DNA from: JBNLAN01 sp050302175
GTDB taxonomy: Bacteria; Pseudomonadota; Zetaproteobacteria; Mariprofundales; Mariprofundaceae
Reading direction: 5' to 3'
Assembly: GCA_050302175.1 (NCBI GenBank)
Contig: JBNLAN010000020.1
Coordinates: 1 to 64,000, forward strand
DNA: 64,000 nucleotides
The number at the start of each line of letters is the position of its first letter. Position 1 is the stretch's first letter. Positions 9,093 to 17,647 of this stretch are shown in pieces. The notes below the pieces were generated by a model that did no database searches, had not been told where the DNA came from, and worked only from the letters and a program-made list of their open reading frames with translations. The translations under genes were made by a program, and so were the position numbers.

Positions 9093-9920
9093 ATGAAACA
9101 ATTTTCGATTTTAGCATTTACCTGCCTTGCGGTCTGCCTGGCAGGAACCTCGCCAGCCTCGGCCATGGTCTGGCAACCGACTCCGGTCAAGCACGAACAC
9201 ACCAATCACCCGATGCGACAGGCGCCACAGCAGTATGTACTGGACGATGGCAATGGCGCAGCCATCCGCCTGCAGCTCCCCGATCTCTCCGAACAGCCGC
9301 TGACACAGGTCGAACACGGGAAGGTATCGGTCGCATCGGGTAAAATGGAGTATTTCCATGCGCTTGTGGCCGAGCGCATCGCAGGCGACCGCCACGATGC
9401 GGCGATCCGCTACCTGCATTTCTTCGGTAAACCCTCCGGCCACAGCCCATCAGAGCTGCTTGCATCTACGCATACCCCGCTCGACATCGTGCCTGATCCG
9501 CTGCCGCGCGAGCACTGGAGCTACCTCTCCGGCCGCGCCTTCTCGTTCGTGTTGCATTTCAACGGTGAGCCGCTGGCAGGACAAGCCATCGATCTGCAAA
9601 CCAGTAACGGCAGCGTGCAACGCTTCGTCGCCGATCAGGATGGCCGCCTGCGCATCGAGTTACCGGATGATTTCGCAGAGGTCAGCCCCGGACGCAGCAA
9701 CAATCGACCAGCTGAATTCGTACTCGCAACCGCCCATTACTCCGGCGGCATGCAATACACCACCACGCTGTCGGCCCCTTACAACCCCAATCCATCGCAC
9801 TGGCAATCGCTGCCCCTTGGTGTTGCTGTCATGAGCGGCGGCCTGCTGCTGGGAGGTTTGCTGTCGTTCCGCCTGCAAAAAACGAACGCCGCCTCAAAAC
9901 GCAAAAAAGGAGATCAATAA
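9093..9920 (+). CDS. Periplasmic single-pass membrane protein of unknown function
   Basis: 275 residues from an ATG with GGGAGGAG upstream, starting 11 bases after the receptor stop. It has a cleavable signal peptide (ending PASA) and a His-containing region (KHEHTNHP) that could bind metal. A central beta-sandwich-like part has FNGEPLAGQAIDLQTSNG and QDGRLRIELP, resembling carboxypeptidase-regulatory or DUF4198-type domains found with metal transporters. One C-terminal helix (about 248-265) and a basic tail follow. The soluble part would sit in the periplasm. No precise family is recognised. Position suggests a role in handling the receptor's substrate. Confidence 0.7.
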   Translation: MKQFSILAFTCLAVCLAGTSPASAMVWQPTPVKHEHTNHPMRQAPQQYVLDDGNGAAIRLQLPDLSEQPLTQVEHGKVSVASGKMEYFHALVAERIAGDRHDAAIRYLHFFGKPSGHSPSELLASTHTPLDIVPDPLPREHWSYLSGRAFSFVLHFNGEPLAGQAIDLQTSNGSVQRFVADQDGRLRIELPDDFAEVSPGRSNNRPAEFVLATAHYSGGMQYTTTLSAPYNPNPSHWQSLPLGVAVMSGGLLLGGLLSFRLQKTNAASKRKKGDQ

Positions 9921-10975
9921 TGTTGCCGCACTGGAAAAATCTCTCCGTCATCCGCAAGCTCGTGCAGCTCGCGAGCTTCATCTTCCTGGTCTACGGGGCC
10001 TCCATCGTCGGCTTCTACGCCTCCGATAAACTAAGCAAGGCACTGCCGGCACTCTCCTGCGCCTACGATGCTCAGACTGCCGACTACTGCGTGCTGATCC
10101 CGTTGCAACACCAGCTCGGCCACATGCTCGGCCCACTGATCAAGGCAGGTGCGGTCGGGATCGCCGCCATCATGTCCATCGGCATCACACTCGGCACCTT
10201 CCTGCTGCTGTTCGTGCTGCTGAACAAGGCCTTCTGCGGCTGGGTCTGCCCGCTTGGCACCTTTCAGGAGTTCGTCGGCATGCTGGGGCAGAAGCTCGGC
10301 CTGCAACGCGCCGAAGGGCTGCCGGACAAGGCGGTGGACCGCATCCGGCCGGTGAAATGGCTAATGCTGGGGCTACTGGTCTTCTTTTTCCCGCTCGCCT
10401 CGGGGCTCGGCTACGCCGGCCATGAGCTGGGCGACCCGTTCTGCAAGATCTGCCCAAGTCGTATCATGACCACGCTGATGGGAGGCGATGCCAGCCAGCT
10501 CGTCGTTGATACTTCCACCACTACCAGCATCATCCTCTCCCTGATCGCCGACACGATGTTCGGTCTGATGCTGGCGCTGGGGCTCACCATGCGCCAGCCC
10601 TTCTGCCGCATCTGTCCGCTATTAGCGATGCACGCCTTGTTCCGGAAGGTTGGTTTGGTTCGACTGCTGAAGAACTACACCCTACGCTGCGAAAAGTGCG
10701 GCTTGTGCGCCAAGGCCTGCCCGATGGATATCCGCGAAATCCATACCACGCAGGATAAAAACGCCTTGATGCCAGACTGCACGCTGTGCGGCCGTTGCGT
10801 GGAGTTTTGCCCGGATCAGGGTGTGTTATCGCTGAAGTATGCCGTCATTCCGATCAAGGTCTCCGACCCGCAATACTTCAAGGGGCGCCAACAGGCGCAG
10901 AAGGCGTGGGAGAAGAGCAATCTTCTGAACTGGTGCCGCTCGCGCCAGCAAACGGCAGCTGCCGAAGAGGTGTAA
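9920..10975 (+). CDS. Membrane polyferredoxin (NapH/NosR/CcoG-like 4Fe-4S protein)
   Basis: 351 residues with about five membrane helices. Cys motifs are CGWVCP near residue 108, CKICPS near 175 and CRICPL near 230, and two full 4Fe-4S motifs, CEKCGLCAKACP and CTLCGRCVEFCP, near 255-300. Proteins of this type carry electrons from membrane donors to periplasmic or membrane acceptors (NapH, NosR C-terminus, CcoG in copper handling). Start ATG overlaps the previous stop by one base. In a TonB operon it suggests reductive processing of an imported metal complex; this role is inference. Confidence 0.85.
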   Translation: MLPHWKNLSVIRKLVQLASFIFLVYGASIVGFYASDKLSKALPALSCAYDAQTADYCVLIPLQHQLGHMLGPLIKAGAVGIAAIMSIGITLGTFLLLFVLLNKAFCGWVCPLGTFQEFVGMLGQKLGLQRAEGLPDKAVDRIRPVKWLMLGLLVFFFPLASGLGYAGHELGDPFCKICPSRIMTTLMGGDASQLVVDTSTTTSIILSLIADTMFGLMLALGLTMRQPFCRICPLLAMHALFRKVGLVRLLKNYTLRCEKCGLCAKACPMDIREIHTTQDKNALMPDCTLCGRCVEFCPDQGVLSLKYAVIPIKVSDPQYFKGRQQAQKAWEKSNLLNWCRSRQQTAAAEEV

Positions 10976-10982
10976 GCAGCCC

Positions 10983-11654
10983 ATGGAAGCGCTCGGCCTG
11001 CCCGCCGTACTGCTGATGGGTCTCGCCTTCGGGGCAGGCCCCTGCAACCTCACCTGCCTGCCCTATCTCGGACCGGTCTTCCTTGCGGGCGAGGCGGGCC
11101 GCATGCCGTGGCGAACCGTACTCCCCTTCTCCGCAGGGCGCTTGACCAGCTACGCGCTGCTGGGGCTTCTGGCTGGCTGGCTGGGAGAGCAGCTCTCCGG
11201 ATTGCTCTCCTCGCCTGTAGCCGGCTGGATTCTGGGCGGCGGCACCATACTCATCGGGCTGCGGCTGTTCTGGCCGGGGCGGCAACGGGCTTGCCAAGGT
11301 AGTGCCACTCCGGCCATACAGCCGGTACGAATCCATCGTGGCCGCATCGAACTCTCCCGTATCGGCCTGTTCGGCATGGGCGCAGGCATGGCGCTCAACC
11401 CCTGCGCACCACTCACCGCGGTACTGGTGGCTGCCGCGGCTTCGGGGCATGGAAGCAGCGGACTTGCGCTCGGGTTCGCCTTCGGCTTCGGCGCCATCGT
11501 GATCCCGAGCCTGCTGTTCGGCTTCGGCGTGGCCCGCTTCGGAAGCGCCCTGCGCGCCCAACTGGCAGACATGAAACAGCCACTCGAACGCTACGCCGGT
11601 GCCGCCCTGCTCATCGTCGGCACTGCCACAACATTAGGATGGATCAGACCATGA
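10983..11654 (+). CDS. DsbD/CcdA- or TauE/SafE-like six-helix membrane protein
   Basis: 223 residues, nearly all membrane helices, with two halves that each carry a Pro-Cys-type motif: GAGPCNLTCLPYLGPV near residue 18 and NPCAPLTAV near 140. This is the pattern of the DsbD_2 (sulfite exporter TauE/SafE annotation) group, related to CcdA thiol-electron carriers and often found with cytochrome or copper genes. It starts seven bases after the polyferredoxin gene. The paired cysteines would allow transfer of reducing equivalents across the membrane, complementing the polyferredoxin. Substrate or partner not shown. Confidence 0.75.
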   Translation: MEALGLPAVLLMGLAFGAGPCNLTCLPYLGPVFLAGEAGRMPWRTVLPFSAGRLTSYALLGLLAGWLGEQLSGLLSSPVAGWILGGGTILIGLRLFWPGRQRACQGSATPAIQPVRIHRGRIELSRIGLFGMGAGMALNPCAPLTAVLVAAAASGHGSSGLALGFAFGFGAIVIPSLLFGFGVARFGSALRAQLADMKQPLERYAGAALLIVGTATTLGWIRP

Positions 11655-12286
11655 ATATTGCACTTATTTTCGACAAAGGCGGCATCGTCGTCTGGATTCT
11701 CGCCGCACTCTCCGCGCTCGCACTCGCCATCGTCATCGAGCGGCTCATCCACTTTCAGCGCATGGGGCGCTTCCCGGCCGGTTTCGACATGACACAGGCA
11801 AACCAGGAGATATTGGAAGCCCTGCGCGGACCGGAAGCGGCGATGCTGAAGGGGCTGTTTCAGGCCTCCCAAGGTGGTATCGCCAACCTCGAGCGCGTGG
11901 CTTCGCGTATCGGCTCCAGCGAGCTGCAGCGCATGGAACGTGGGCTGGCCGCACTCGGCGTTATCGGGAACACGGCACCATTGCTCGGCCTGTTCGGAAC
12001 TATCACCGGCATGATCAAGGCTTTCATGGTGATCGAGTCGGCCGGCGGCAAAGTGGATGCGCAGGCGCTGGCCGGCGGCATCTGGGAGGCGATGATCACC
12101 ACCGGTGTGGGGCTCGCCGTAGCCATCCCGGTGCTGTTCATCCTGCACTGGCTGGAGGGGCTGGCTGATACCCGTGCCCACAACATGCAGCGCCATGCCT
12201 CGCTGTTCATCGAACAGTCGGGACGCCATATGCCCAGCACACCCGACCGCATCCGGCATCGCGCCGAGCTTGCCGATGCAGTTTGA
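11651..12286 (+). CDS. exbB: ExbB/TolQ/MotA-family proton channel protein
   Basis: 211 residues from ATG 11651, which overlaps the previous stop (ATGA). Three helices: about 10-32, then GVIGNTAPLLGLFGTITGMIKAF (about 105-127) and VGLAVAIPVLFILHWLEG (about 155-175). The long cytoplasmic loop between helices 1 and 2 is typical of ExbB. It forms the proton-driven motor with ExbD and TonB encoded next. The longer frame from 11639 adds only four residues and has no better ribosome site. It presumably energises the receptor at the head of this operon. Confidence 0.88.
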   Translation: MNIALIFDKGGIVVWILAALSALALAIVIERLIHFQRMGRFPAGFDMTQANQEILEALRGPEAAMLKGLFQASQGGIANLERVASRIGSSELQRMERGLAALGVIGNTAPLLGLFGTITGMIKAFMVIESAGGKVDAQALAGGIWEAMITTGVGLAVAIPVLFILHWLEGLADTRAHNMQRHASLFIEQSGRHMPSTPDRIRHRAELADAV

Positions 12287-12677
12287 AGGGCGCAGGCGTT
12301 TCCGGCACGGACCGAACCTGACGCCGCTGATCGATGCGGTCTTCCTGCTGCTGGTCTTCTTCATGCTCACCTCGCACTTCGTGCGCGACGAGTCGCTGAA
12401 CATCGCATTGCCGGAAGCGCAGAGCGGCAGCGAGATGCTCGACGATAAACCGCTCGAAGTGGCGCTGGAGGCCGGGGGCGACATTCTGGTGGGCGGCACC
12501 GCAACCACCATCGACGAGCTGCCTGAAAGACTTAAGCAACTACTGGAGAAGCGGAAAGACAAGGTCGTAACGCTGCGCGGCGACCGCGCCGCCGATCTGG
12601 GCGCAGCGGTTGGCGTGCTCGATGCGGCACGGCTGGCCGGAGCCAATTCGGTGGACATCGTGGCGGAGAAACCCTGA
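12276..12677 (+). CDS. exbD: ExbD/TolR-family biopolymer transport protein
   Basis: 133 residues from ATG 12276, overlapping exbB by 11 bases. It starts MQFEGRRRFRHGPNLTPLID; the Asp in LTPLIDAVFLLLVFFMLTS (residue 20) is the essential proton-carrying aspartate of ExbD/TolR. A periplasmic domain of about 90 residues follows and ends NSVDIVAEKP. The frame open from 12174 is only a continuation inside exbB and lacks family similarity there. It works with ExbB and TonB. Confidence 0.88.
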   Translation: MQFEGRRRFRHGPNLTPLIDAVFLLLVFFMLTSHFVRDESLNIALPEAQSGSEMLDDKPLEVALEAGGDILVGGTATTIDELPERLKQLLEKRKDKVVTLRGDRAADLGAAVGVLDAARLAGANSVDIVAEKP

Positions 12678-13276
12678 TGCAGCGTGCCGACAGGGTGGTG
12701 CGGCCGTTGGCCGTTTCGGTGTCGCTGCTGCTGCATGCGGCGCTGTTCGTGCAGGTCTCCGGGTTGCAACAGCCCACAACGAACCTCTCCGAGCAGGCGC
12801 GTGTCACCAAGGTGCGGTTGAATCTTCCTGCACCCACGGAACCGCACAAGCTAGAGCAGCAGGTCGAAAAGACAGACCCGGCACAGGCAAAAAAGGGCCG
12901 AAAGAAGGTGAGCGACAAACCGCAACAATCCGAGCCGGAGCCGGTGTTACCGCCAGCGGAAGCAGCCGCTGCCGTACCTGACAAGGCGATCATCGAGGAT
13001 CTGCGTCGCCGCTATATCGCCGAAGTGATGGCACTGATCGAGTCGCACAAGTTCTACCCAAGCTCCGCACGCCGCCGCCGCGTGGAGGGGGATGTGCAGA
13101 TGTCGATGATGATCGATGCCGATGGCCGCCCCTGCATGGTGCAAAGTGGCGGTGCCGCCGAGGTACTGGTGCAGGCGGCGCGCGAAAGCCTTGAAAACAC
13201 ACCAATCCCTCCGCCCCCACCTGGCATCAATGTGCCGCTTAGCCTCAACTTCGTCATCGAGTACCGTTTAAGCTAG
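12677..13276 (+). CDS. tonB: TonB energy transducer
   Basis: 199 residues, start overlapping the exbD stop by one base. An N-terminal anchor helix with the His of SVSLLLHAALF (typical SxxxH motif) is followed by a Lys/Pro/Glu-rich periplasmic linker (about 40-105). A TonB C-terminal domain follows (RRRRVEGDVQMSMMIDADG to NFVIEYRLS). It transmits the ExbBD proton-motive signal to the outer membrane receptor. The helix 1 histidine and the C-terminal fold are present, so it looks functional. Last gene of the seven-gene operon. Confidence 0.88.
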   Translation: MQRADRVVRPLAVSVSLLLHAALFVQVSGLQQPTTNLSEQARVTKVRLNLPAPTEPHKLEQQVEKTDPAQAKKGRKKVSDKPQQSEPEPVLPPAEAAAAVPDKAIIEDLRRRYIAEVMALIESHKFYPSSARRRRVEGDVQMSMMIDADGRPCMVQSGGAAEVLVQAARESLENTPIPPPPPGINVPLSLNFVIEYRLS

Positions 13277-13335
13277 TTTCTATGGCGCGTCATCCGGTTG
13301 ACGTCGCCCATAAAACAGCGGACGGTTACGCATCA

Positions 13336-14007
13336 ATGGATCTGTTTATTTTCGATATCGACGGAACGCTGACAGACTCGGTGGCGCTGCATCAGGCCAG
13401 CTACCTGCATGCCTATTCTATTTTCGATATCCCGAATCTGAACTCAGACTGGAACAGTTATACCCATCATTCCGATTCGTGGATTTTCGCAGAGGTATGC
13501 CGGCAAAACTTCGACAGAGACCCATCCATGGAAGAGAAAGCGCTGTTTTCATCCGCGCTCAACAGCCACTTCGACGCCAGCATCAGTAAGCGTGTCATTC
13601 CCGAGATTCCCGGTGCGAAGCGTTTCTTGGACAGCGTCGTGAACCACCCGGGCCTCGCGTATGCATTTGCCACGGGCTCCCTGCGACAGCCCGCCCTCCG
13701 GAAGCTTGAAGCACTTGGCGCCTCTTATCCTCCGGAACTGCTGGTAACGGCCAGTGAATTTGAAGTCCGGGAAGAGATCGTCGGGGGAGCAATTCGGGCT
13801 GCGGAGAGATATTTTGGCGTAGACCGGTTCGAAAGGGTCATCTCATTCGGTGATGGATACTGGGATCTTGTAACCGCAGGCAGACTCGGAATCGAGTTCA
13901 TCGGCATTGCCAACGGCGAAAAAGCCGAAAAGCTCCGGAACGCAGGCGCCACTACGGTCCACGAAAATTTCCTGACAGATGCGATAACAATCGCAACGAC
14001 ACCATGA
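13336..14007 (+). CDS. HAD-superfamily hydrolase (phosphatase-like)
   Basis: 223 residues from the ATG of MDLFIFDIDGTLTDS. HAD motif I has D7 and D9, a threonine/serine motif II lies around FATGS (about 115), and motif IV is FGDGYWD (about 171-177). A helical cap domain occupies about 15-85. Such enzymes hydrolyse phosphate esters by an aspartyl-phosphate intermediate; the substrate cannot be deduced. It starts 59 bases after tonB and may have its own promoter. The next gene overlaps its stop by 4 bases, so at least 13336-15175 is probably one transcript. Confidence 0.85.
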   Translation: MDLFIFDIDGTLTDSVALHQASYLHAYSIFDIPNLNSDWNSYTHHSDSWIFAEVCRQNFDRDPSMEEKALFSSALNSHFDASISKRVIPEIPGAKRFLDSVVNHPGLAYAFATGSLRQPALRKLEALGASYPPELLVTASEFEVREEIVGGAIRAAERYFGVDRFERVISFGDGYWDLVTAGRLGIEFIGIANGEKAEKLRNAGATTVHENFLTDAITIATTP

Positions 14008-14531
14008 TAACGTATGCTCTCTTTCTGCGCGGCGTGATGCCCACCGGCAAGAACAAAGTGCCGATGGCCGATCTGCGTGCCGCCCTCACCGATGCGGGAC
14101 TGCTCGATGTGCGCACTTATATCCAGAGCGGCAACGCTGTCGCAAAATCCGTGCTCGATGCGAGCGCTATCGAAACACTGGTGCACAATACCATCGCCAA
14201 CAGAATCGGCCCCGATATCGCGGTGATCGCCCGTACCCATGCGCAGATCCAGGATGTGCTGGAGCGAAACCCCTTCCCGCCCGATGCCGCTTCGCGCACC
14301 TATTTCACGCTGCTGGGCACGACCCCTGAAACATCACTGCTCGCAACGTTCGAACAAACCGACTTCTCGCCGGAAGATATCAGAGTCGACGGCGACACGA
14401 TCTATACGCTCTACGCCACCAAATACAGCGATTCGAAATTCAACAACAACTTCTTCGAGCGCAAACTGGGCGTCACTGCCACGACGAGGAATTTCAACAC
14501 CATGACCCGCATGCTAGATATGAGTGCATGA
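14004..14531 (+). CDS. DUF1697 family protein
   Basis: 175 residues. It opens with the hallmark YALFLRGVMPTGKNKVPMAD and has DVRTYIQSGNAV, both diagnostic of DUF1697, whose members have a ferredoxin-like fold and no assigned reaction. The C-terminus has the usual RNFNTMTRML ending. The ATG overlaps the preceding HAD gene by 4 bases and its stop overlaps the next start by 4 bases. Length is normal for the family. Confidence 0.9.
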   Translation: MITYALFLRGVMPTGKNKVPMADLRAALTDAGLLDVRTYIQSGNAVAKSVLDASAIETLVHNTIANRIGPDIAVIARTHAQIQDVLERNPFPPDAASRTYFTLLGTTPETSLLATFEQTDFSPEDIRVDGDTIYTLYATKYSDSKFNNNFFERKLGVTATTRNFNTMTRMLDMSA

Positions 14532-15175
14532 GTCTTGCTGCCATGCCCGTGAAACCTGAGAACGTCGACCAATATATGGAAAACGGCTGTGGCCGATGCA
14601 AGTTCGGCGGTACACCGCAATGCAAGGTGCACCCGTGGAACGAAGAACTCCGTTTGCTAAGGGACATTCTGCATGCGTCGGGATTAAACGAGGAAGTGAA
14701 ATGGAGCATGCCCTGCTATACGCATGACGGGAAAAACATCCTGATGCTGGCTGCATTCAAGGAGAGCGTGAGGCTTTCGTTCTTCCGCGGGGCACAAATG
14801 AAGGACCCCGAAAACATCCTGCGCAAGCCCGGCGATCACTCCCGATCCAATCGCGACATTCGCATCACGGACGTGCGAACCATTGCCGCATTGGAGCACG
14901 CCATTCCCGATTACATCCGGGAAGCCATTGAGATCGAATGCTCCGGCAAGCGACCGGACACCGGCCATGATCCAGCGCCGGAATATCCGGACGAGCTGCT
15001 GCAAATGTTTGCAGCGAATCCCGGTTTCGAAGAAGCCTTTCTTGCGCTCACACCGGGGCGGCAGCGCGGTTATCTGCTCCATTTCTCTTCGGCAAAACAA
15101 TCGGAAACCAGAATCGCACGCATTGAAAAGTGTATGCCGCAGATTTTCATCGGGAAGGGTTGGAATGAACGATAA
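14528..15175 (+). CDS. YdeI/OmpD-associated family protein (DUF1801 plus OmdA domain)
   Basis: 215 residues. The N-terminal half (about 35-140) is a DUF1801 domain with VKWSMPCYTHDGKNILMLAAF. The C-terminal part (about 155-215) is the YdeI/OmdA helix pair with FLALTPGRQRGYLLHFSSAK and ARIEKCMPQI. Such proteins are cytosolic and implicated only loosely in stress or membrane-associated functions. Three cysteines sit near the start (CGRCKFGGTPQCKVHP), which could bind a metal. Overlaps DUF1697 by 4 bases. Confidence 0.88.
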   Translation: MSLAAMPVKPENVDQYMENGCGRCKFGGTPQCKVHPWNEELRLLRDILHASGLNEEVKWSMPCYTHDGKNILMLAAFKESVRLSFFRGAQMKDPENILRKPGDHSRSNRDIRITDVRTIAALEHAIPDYIREAIEIECSGKRPDTGHDPAPEYPDELLQMFAANPGFEEAFLALTPGRQRGYLLHFSSAKQSETRIARIEKCMPQIFIGKGWNER

Positions 15176-15288
15176 AAAAGCGGGAACGGTTGCTCGTTAC
15201 ATTTGATAACATTTGAAATGAATATACTTGTCCCAGATAGTCCGCGCATGCTCGATTGAGCGCGTAAAAATATGCATTTGGAGAAATT

Positions 15289-15579
15289 GTGACCGCATAC
15301 GTCATCGTCCGCATTCAAGTCCATGATCCGGACAAGCTGAAAAATTATCAGCAAGTCGCACCTGCGATCATAGAAAAATATCAGGGCAGGGTTCTGGTGA
15401 GAGGCGGCGAGGTCGTCTCTCTGGAGGGGCCGGAGGAGAATCGAAGGATTGTGATGATCGAGTTCCCGACTCTTGATCAGGCAAAAAAGTTTTATCGCTC
15501 CGAGGAATACACAAAAGCCATCGGGTTGCGCGCCGGAGCCGCAGACTTTGAAATAATCGCTGTCGAGGGGCTCGGCTAG
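15289..15579 (+). CDS. DUF1330 family protein
   Basis: 96 residues from GTG 15289 with GGAGA five bases upstream. MTAYVIVRIQVHDPDKLKNY, then RVLVRGGEVVSLEG and YRSEEYTKAIGLRAGAADFE, are the DUF1330 signature, a dimeric alpha/beta-barrel fold. Function is unassigned in most bacteria. The 113 bases upstream have no gene and a base composition richer in A and T, so they probably hold its promoter. It heads a run of three small proteins (to 16428). Confidence 0.9.
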   Translation: MTAYVIVRIQVHDPDKLKNYQQVAPAIIEKYQGRVLVRGGEVVSLEGPEENRRIVMIEFPTLDQAKKFYRSEEYTKAIGLRAGAADFEIIAVEGLG

Positions 15580-15616
15580 ATGCCCCCTTCAAACTTGATG
15601 AGTCGGGAGGCCTGAG

Positions 15617-15970
15617 ATGACCGAAGAATCCGTCTTTCTGATTACGGAAGCCTGGGCGATTCCGGGAACGTTCGAAAAATTCAAGGTGTATCGGCAGGCG
15701 ATCACCGAGGCGCTTGCCAAATATCACCCCGACTACGTTTTCCATAACCACGCATTCGAATGGGTCGAAAACAGCAACGATGAAGAATTGCCTGTCGGTA
15801 TAGAGGTGGTCCGTTTCGACAATATCGACCTGGCCAGATCGGCGCTGGCCGACATCTCCACTGAAGCGCTGAAACGTATGGAAAAAGAGGTATTCAAAAA
15901 GGTGCGCTGCTATCTCAGCAGGTATGCCCCGCCGGAATGGCTGGCAAACGAAATGTACGGCACCGAGTAA
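15617..15970 (+). CDS. Small hypothetical protein, possibly a dimeric alpha/beta-barrel
   Basis: 117 residues with GGGAGG nine bases before the ATG. It has AWAIPGTFEKFKVYRQAITE followed by VFHNHAFEW and a strand-helix pattern ending in KKVRCYLSRYAPPEW. The pattern resembles a DUF1330 or NIPSNAP-type alpha/beta-barrel, like its upstream neighbour, but no family is recognised with confidence. No signal peptide or membrane helix. It sits between DUF1330 and an SRPBCC gene with short gaps, so the three are likely one transcript. Confidence 0.72.
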   Translation: MTEESVFLITEAWAIPGTFEKFKVYRQAITEALAKYHPDYVFHNHAFEWVENSNDEELPVGIEVVRFDNIDLARSALADISTEALKRMEKEVFKKVRCYLSRYAPPEWLANEMYGTE

Positions 15971-15981
15971 AGGGAAAAGCC

Positions 15982-16428
15982 ATGGCTATTCATCATCTGC
16001 ATACAGGAATCGACATTGAGGCCTCTGCCGAACGGGTATGGGCCATCCTGACGGATTTCGCCTCTTACCCCGAATGGAACCCCTTTGTTCGTTCGGTGGT
16101 CGGCGAGCCTAGGGAAGGCGCACGACTGCAGATTGTCGTCCAGCCGAGCGGCGGCAAGGCCATGCGCTTTTCGCCCGTAGTGCTTGCTGCAGAGCCAAAT
16201 CGCGAACTTCGCTGGCTGGGCCGGTTTCTGTTTCCGGGAGTGTTTGATGGCGAGCACGCTTTTATCATAGAACCATTGAGCGAAGGGAAAGTTCGCTTCC
16301 GGCAGAGCGAGAAGTTCAGCGGCATTCTGGTTGGGTTGTTCCGGTCTAGCCTGGACCGGGATACGAAGCGCGGCTTCGAGGAGATGAACCGGGCTTTGAA
16401 GCAGCGAGCCGAAGGCGAGTCCCAATAG
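15982..16428 (+). CDS. SRPBCC (START-like) domain protein
   Basis: 148 residues from ATG 15982, 11 bases after the previous stop. The N-terminal IDIEASAERVWAILTDFASY and PEWNPFVRSV followed by LQIVVQPSGGK is the classic polyketide-cyclase/SRPBCC motif, a helix-grip fold with a hydrophobic ligand pocket. The C-terminal helix (DTKRGFEEMNRALKQRAE) completes the domain. Members bind lipids or aromatic ligands; the ligand here is unknown. The frame open from 15937 overlaps the previous gene and has no ribosome site. Confidence 0.87.
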   Translation: MAIHHLHTGIDIEASAERVWAILTDFASYPEWNPFVRSVVGEPREGARLQIVVQPSGGKAMRFSPVVLAAEPNRELRWLGRFLFPGVFDGEHAFIIEPLSEGKVRFRQSEKFSGILVGLFRSSLDRDTKRGFEEMNRALKQRAEGESQ

Positions 16429-16498
16429 AAGCTTGAACTCAATCATCCTAAGTTTGACGCACATAGTTTTCATGCAGCATGCCCGGTAAGCTGCTGCC

Positions 16499-17644
16499 AT
16501 GCGACGAATCGACCGAATAGAGCCCTTCCGCGTGATGCAGCTTCTGGAGCGAGCCAAAGAATTGGAGGCTCGGGGGAAAAGCATCGTGCACATGGAGATC
16601 GGCGAGCCCGATTTCTCCACCCCGCCACCCGTGCTGGCGGAAGCGCACCGCCTGCTCGACTCGCTGGACCAGCACTACACCCCCTCCACCGGCGCACCAG
16701 CATTGCAGGCGGCACTCTCCGGCTGGTATACACAGGAGTACGGCGTAAGCATCGATCCATCCCGCATCCTGATCACGCCGGGCACAAGCGGCGCCTTCAG
16801 CCTGATATATGCGGTGCTGCTCGAAGCAGGCGAATCGGTGCTACTACCCGACCCGGGCTACCCCTGCCAGCGCAACTTTATCCGGCTGGCCGGTGGCGAA
16901 CCGCTCAACGTGCCCGTCGGCCCGGAAACGAAATACCACCTCTCCGCCGAGTTGGTAAAACAAAACTGGCGAAAGGAGACCCGCGCCGCCGTGGTGATCA
17001 GCCCCGGCAACCCGACCGGCACGCTGATTGATGACAGTGAACTTGCCGCCATTGCCAAAACATGCACGGAGAACGGCGGCTATCTGATCTCGGATGAGAT
17101 TTACCACGGGCTCACCTACGGCACCGATGCCCCGACCGCCCTGCAATTTTCTGATGACAACGCCATTGTCGTCAACGGCTTCTCCAAACGCTGGGCGATG
17201 ACCGGCTGGCGCGTAGGCTGGGTGATCGTGCCGGAATCGCTCGTCGATGCCTGCCGCCGGGTGATGCAGAACATCTTCATCGCCGCACCCACCCTTTCGC
17301 AGCATGCCGCCATCGCTGCCCTTAAGGCCGGGGACGACGTCGAACGCATGCGCAAGGCCTATGACGAACGCCGCCAGTATCTGTTAGCCGAATTGCCGAA
17401 GCTTGGTTTTGACATCGTAGTTGAGCCGCAGGGAGCCTTCTACATCTACGCCAACGTGGAGAAACTCACCGGCGATTCGAAAGCCTTCTGCTGGCAACTG
17501 CTGGAGGAGGCGGGTGTGGCCATCACCCCCGGCGAAGATTTTGGCGCTTTCCGCGCCGGGCAGCATGTGCGCTTATCTTATGCTACCAGCCTTACGGATC
17601 TGCAGGAGGGTGTGCGCCGGTTGCGGAAGGCTCTGGCCAGTTAA
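16499..17644 (+). CDS. PLP-dependent class I/II aminotransferase
   Basis: 381 residues, fold type I. IVHMEIGEPDFSTP (about 29-42) is the N-terminal binding strand, ISPGNPTGTL carries the cofactor-binding Asn, ISDEIYHGL the Asp that pairs with the pyridine nitrogen, and NGFSKRWAMTGWRVGW has the Schiff-base lysine K230. RLSYA near the C-terminus contains the substrate carboxylate arginine. The closest named types are aspartate, alanine or aromatic aminotransferases (AspC/AlaA-like). Substrate cannot be fixed. Starts 70 bases after the SRPBCC gene. Confidence 0.9.
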   Translation: MRRIDRIEPFRVMQLLERAKELEARGKSIVHMEIGEPDFSTPPPVLAEAHRLLDSLDQHYTPSTGAPALQAALSGWYTQEYGVSIDPSRILITPGTSGAFSLIYAVLLEAGESVLLPDPGYPCQRNFIRLAGGEPLNVPVGPETKYHLSAELVKQNWRKETRAAVVISPGNPTGTLIDDSELAAIAKTCTENGGYLISDEIYHGLTYGTDAPTALQFSDDNAIVVNGFSKRWAMTGWRVGWVIVPESLVDACRRVMQNIFIAAPTLSQHAAIAALKAGDDVERMRKAYDERRQYLLAELPKLGFDIVVEPQGAFYIYANVEKLTGDSKAFCWQLLEEAGVAITPGEDFGAFRAGQHVRLSYATSLTDLQEGVRRLRKALAS

Positions 17645-17647
17645 CCA

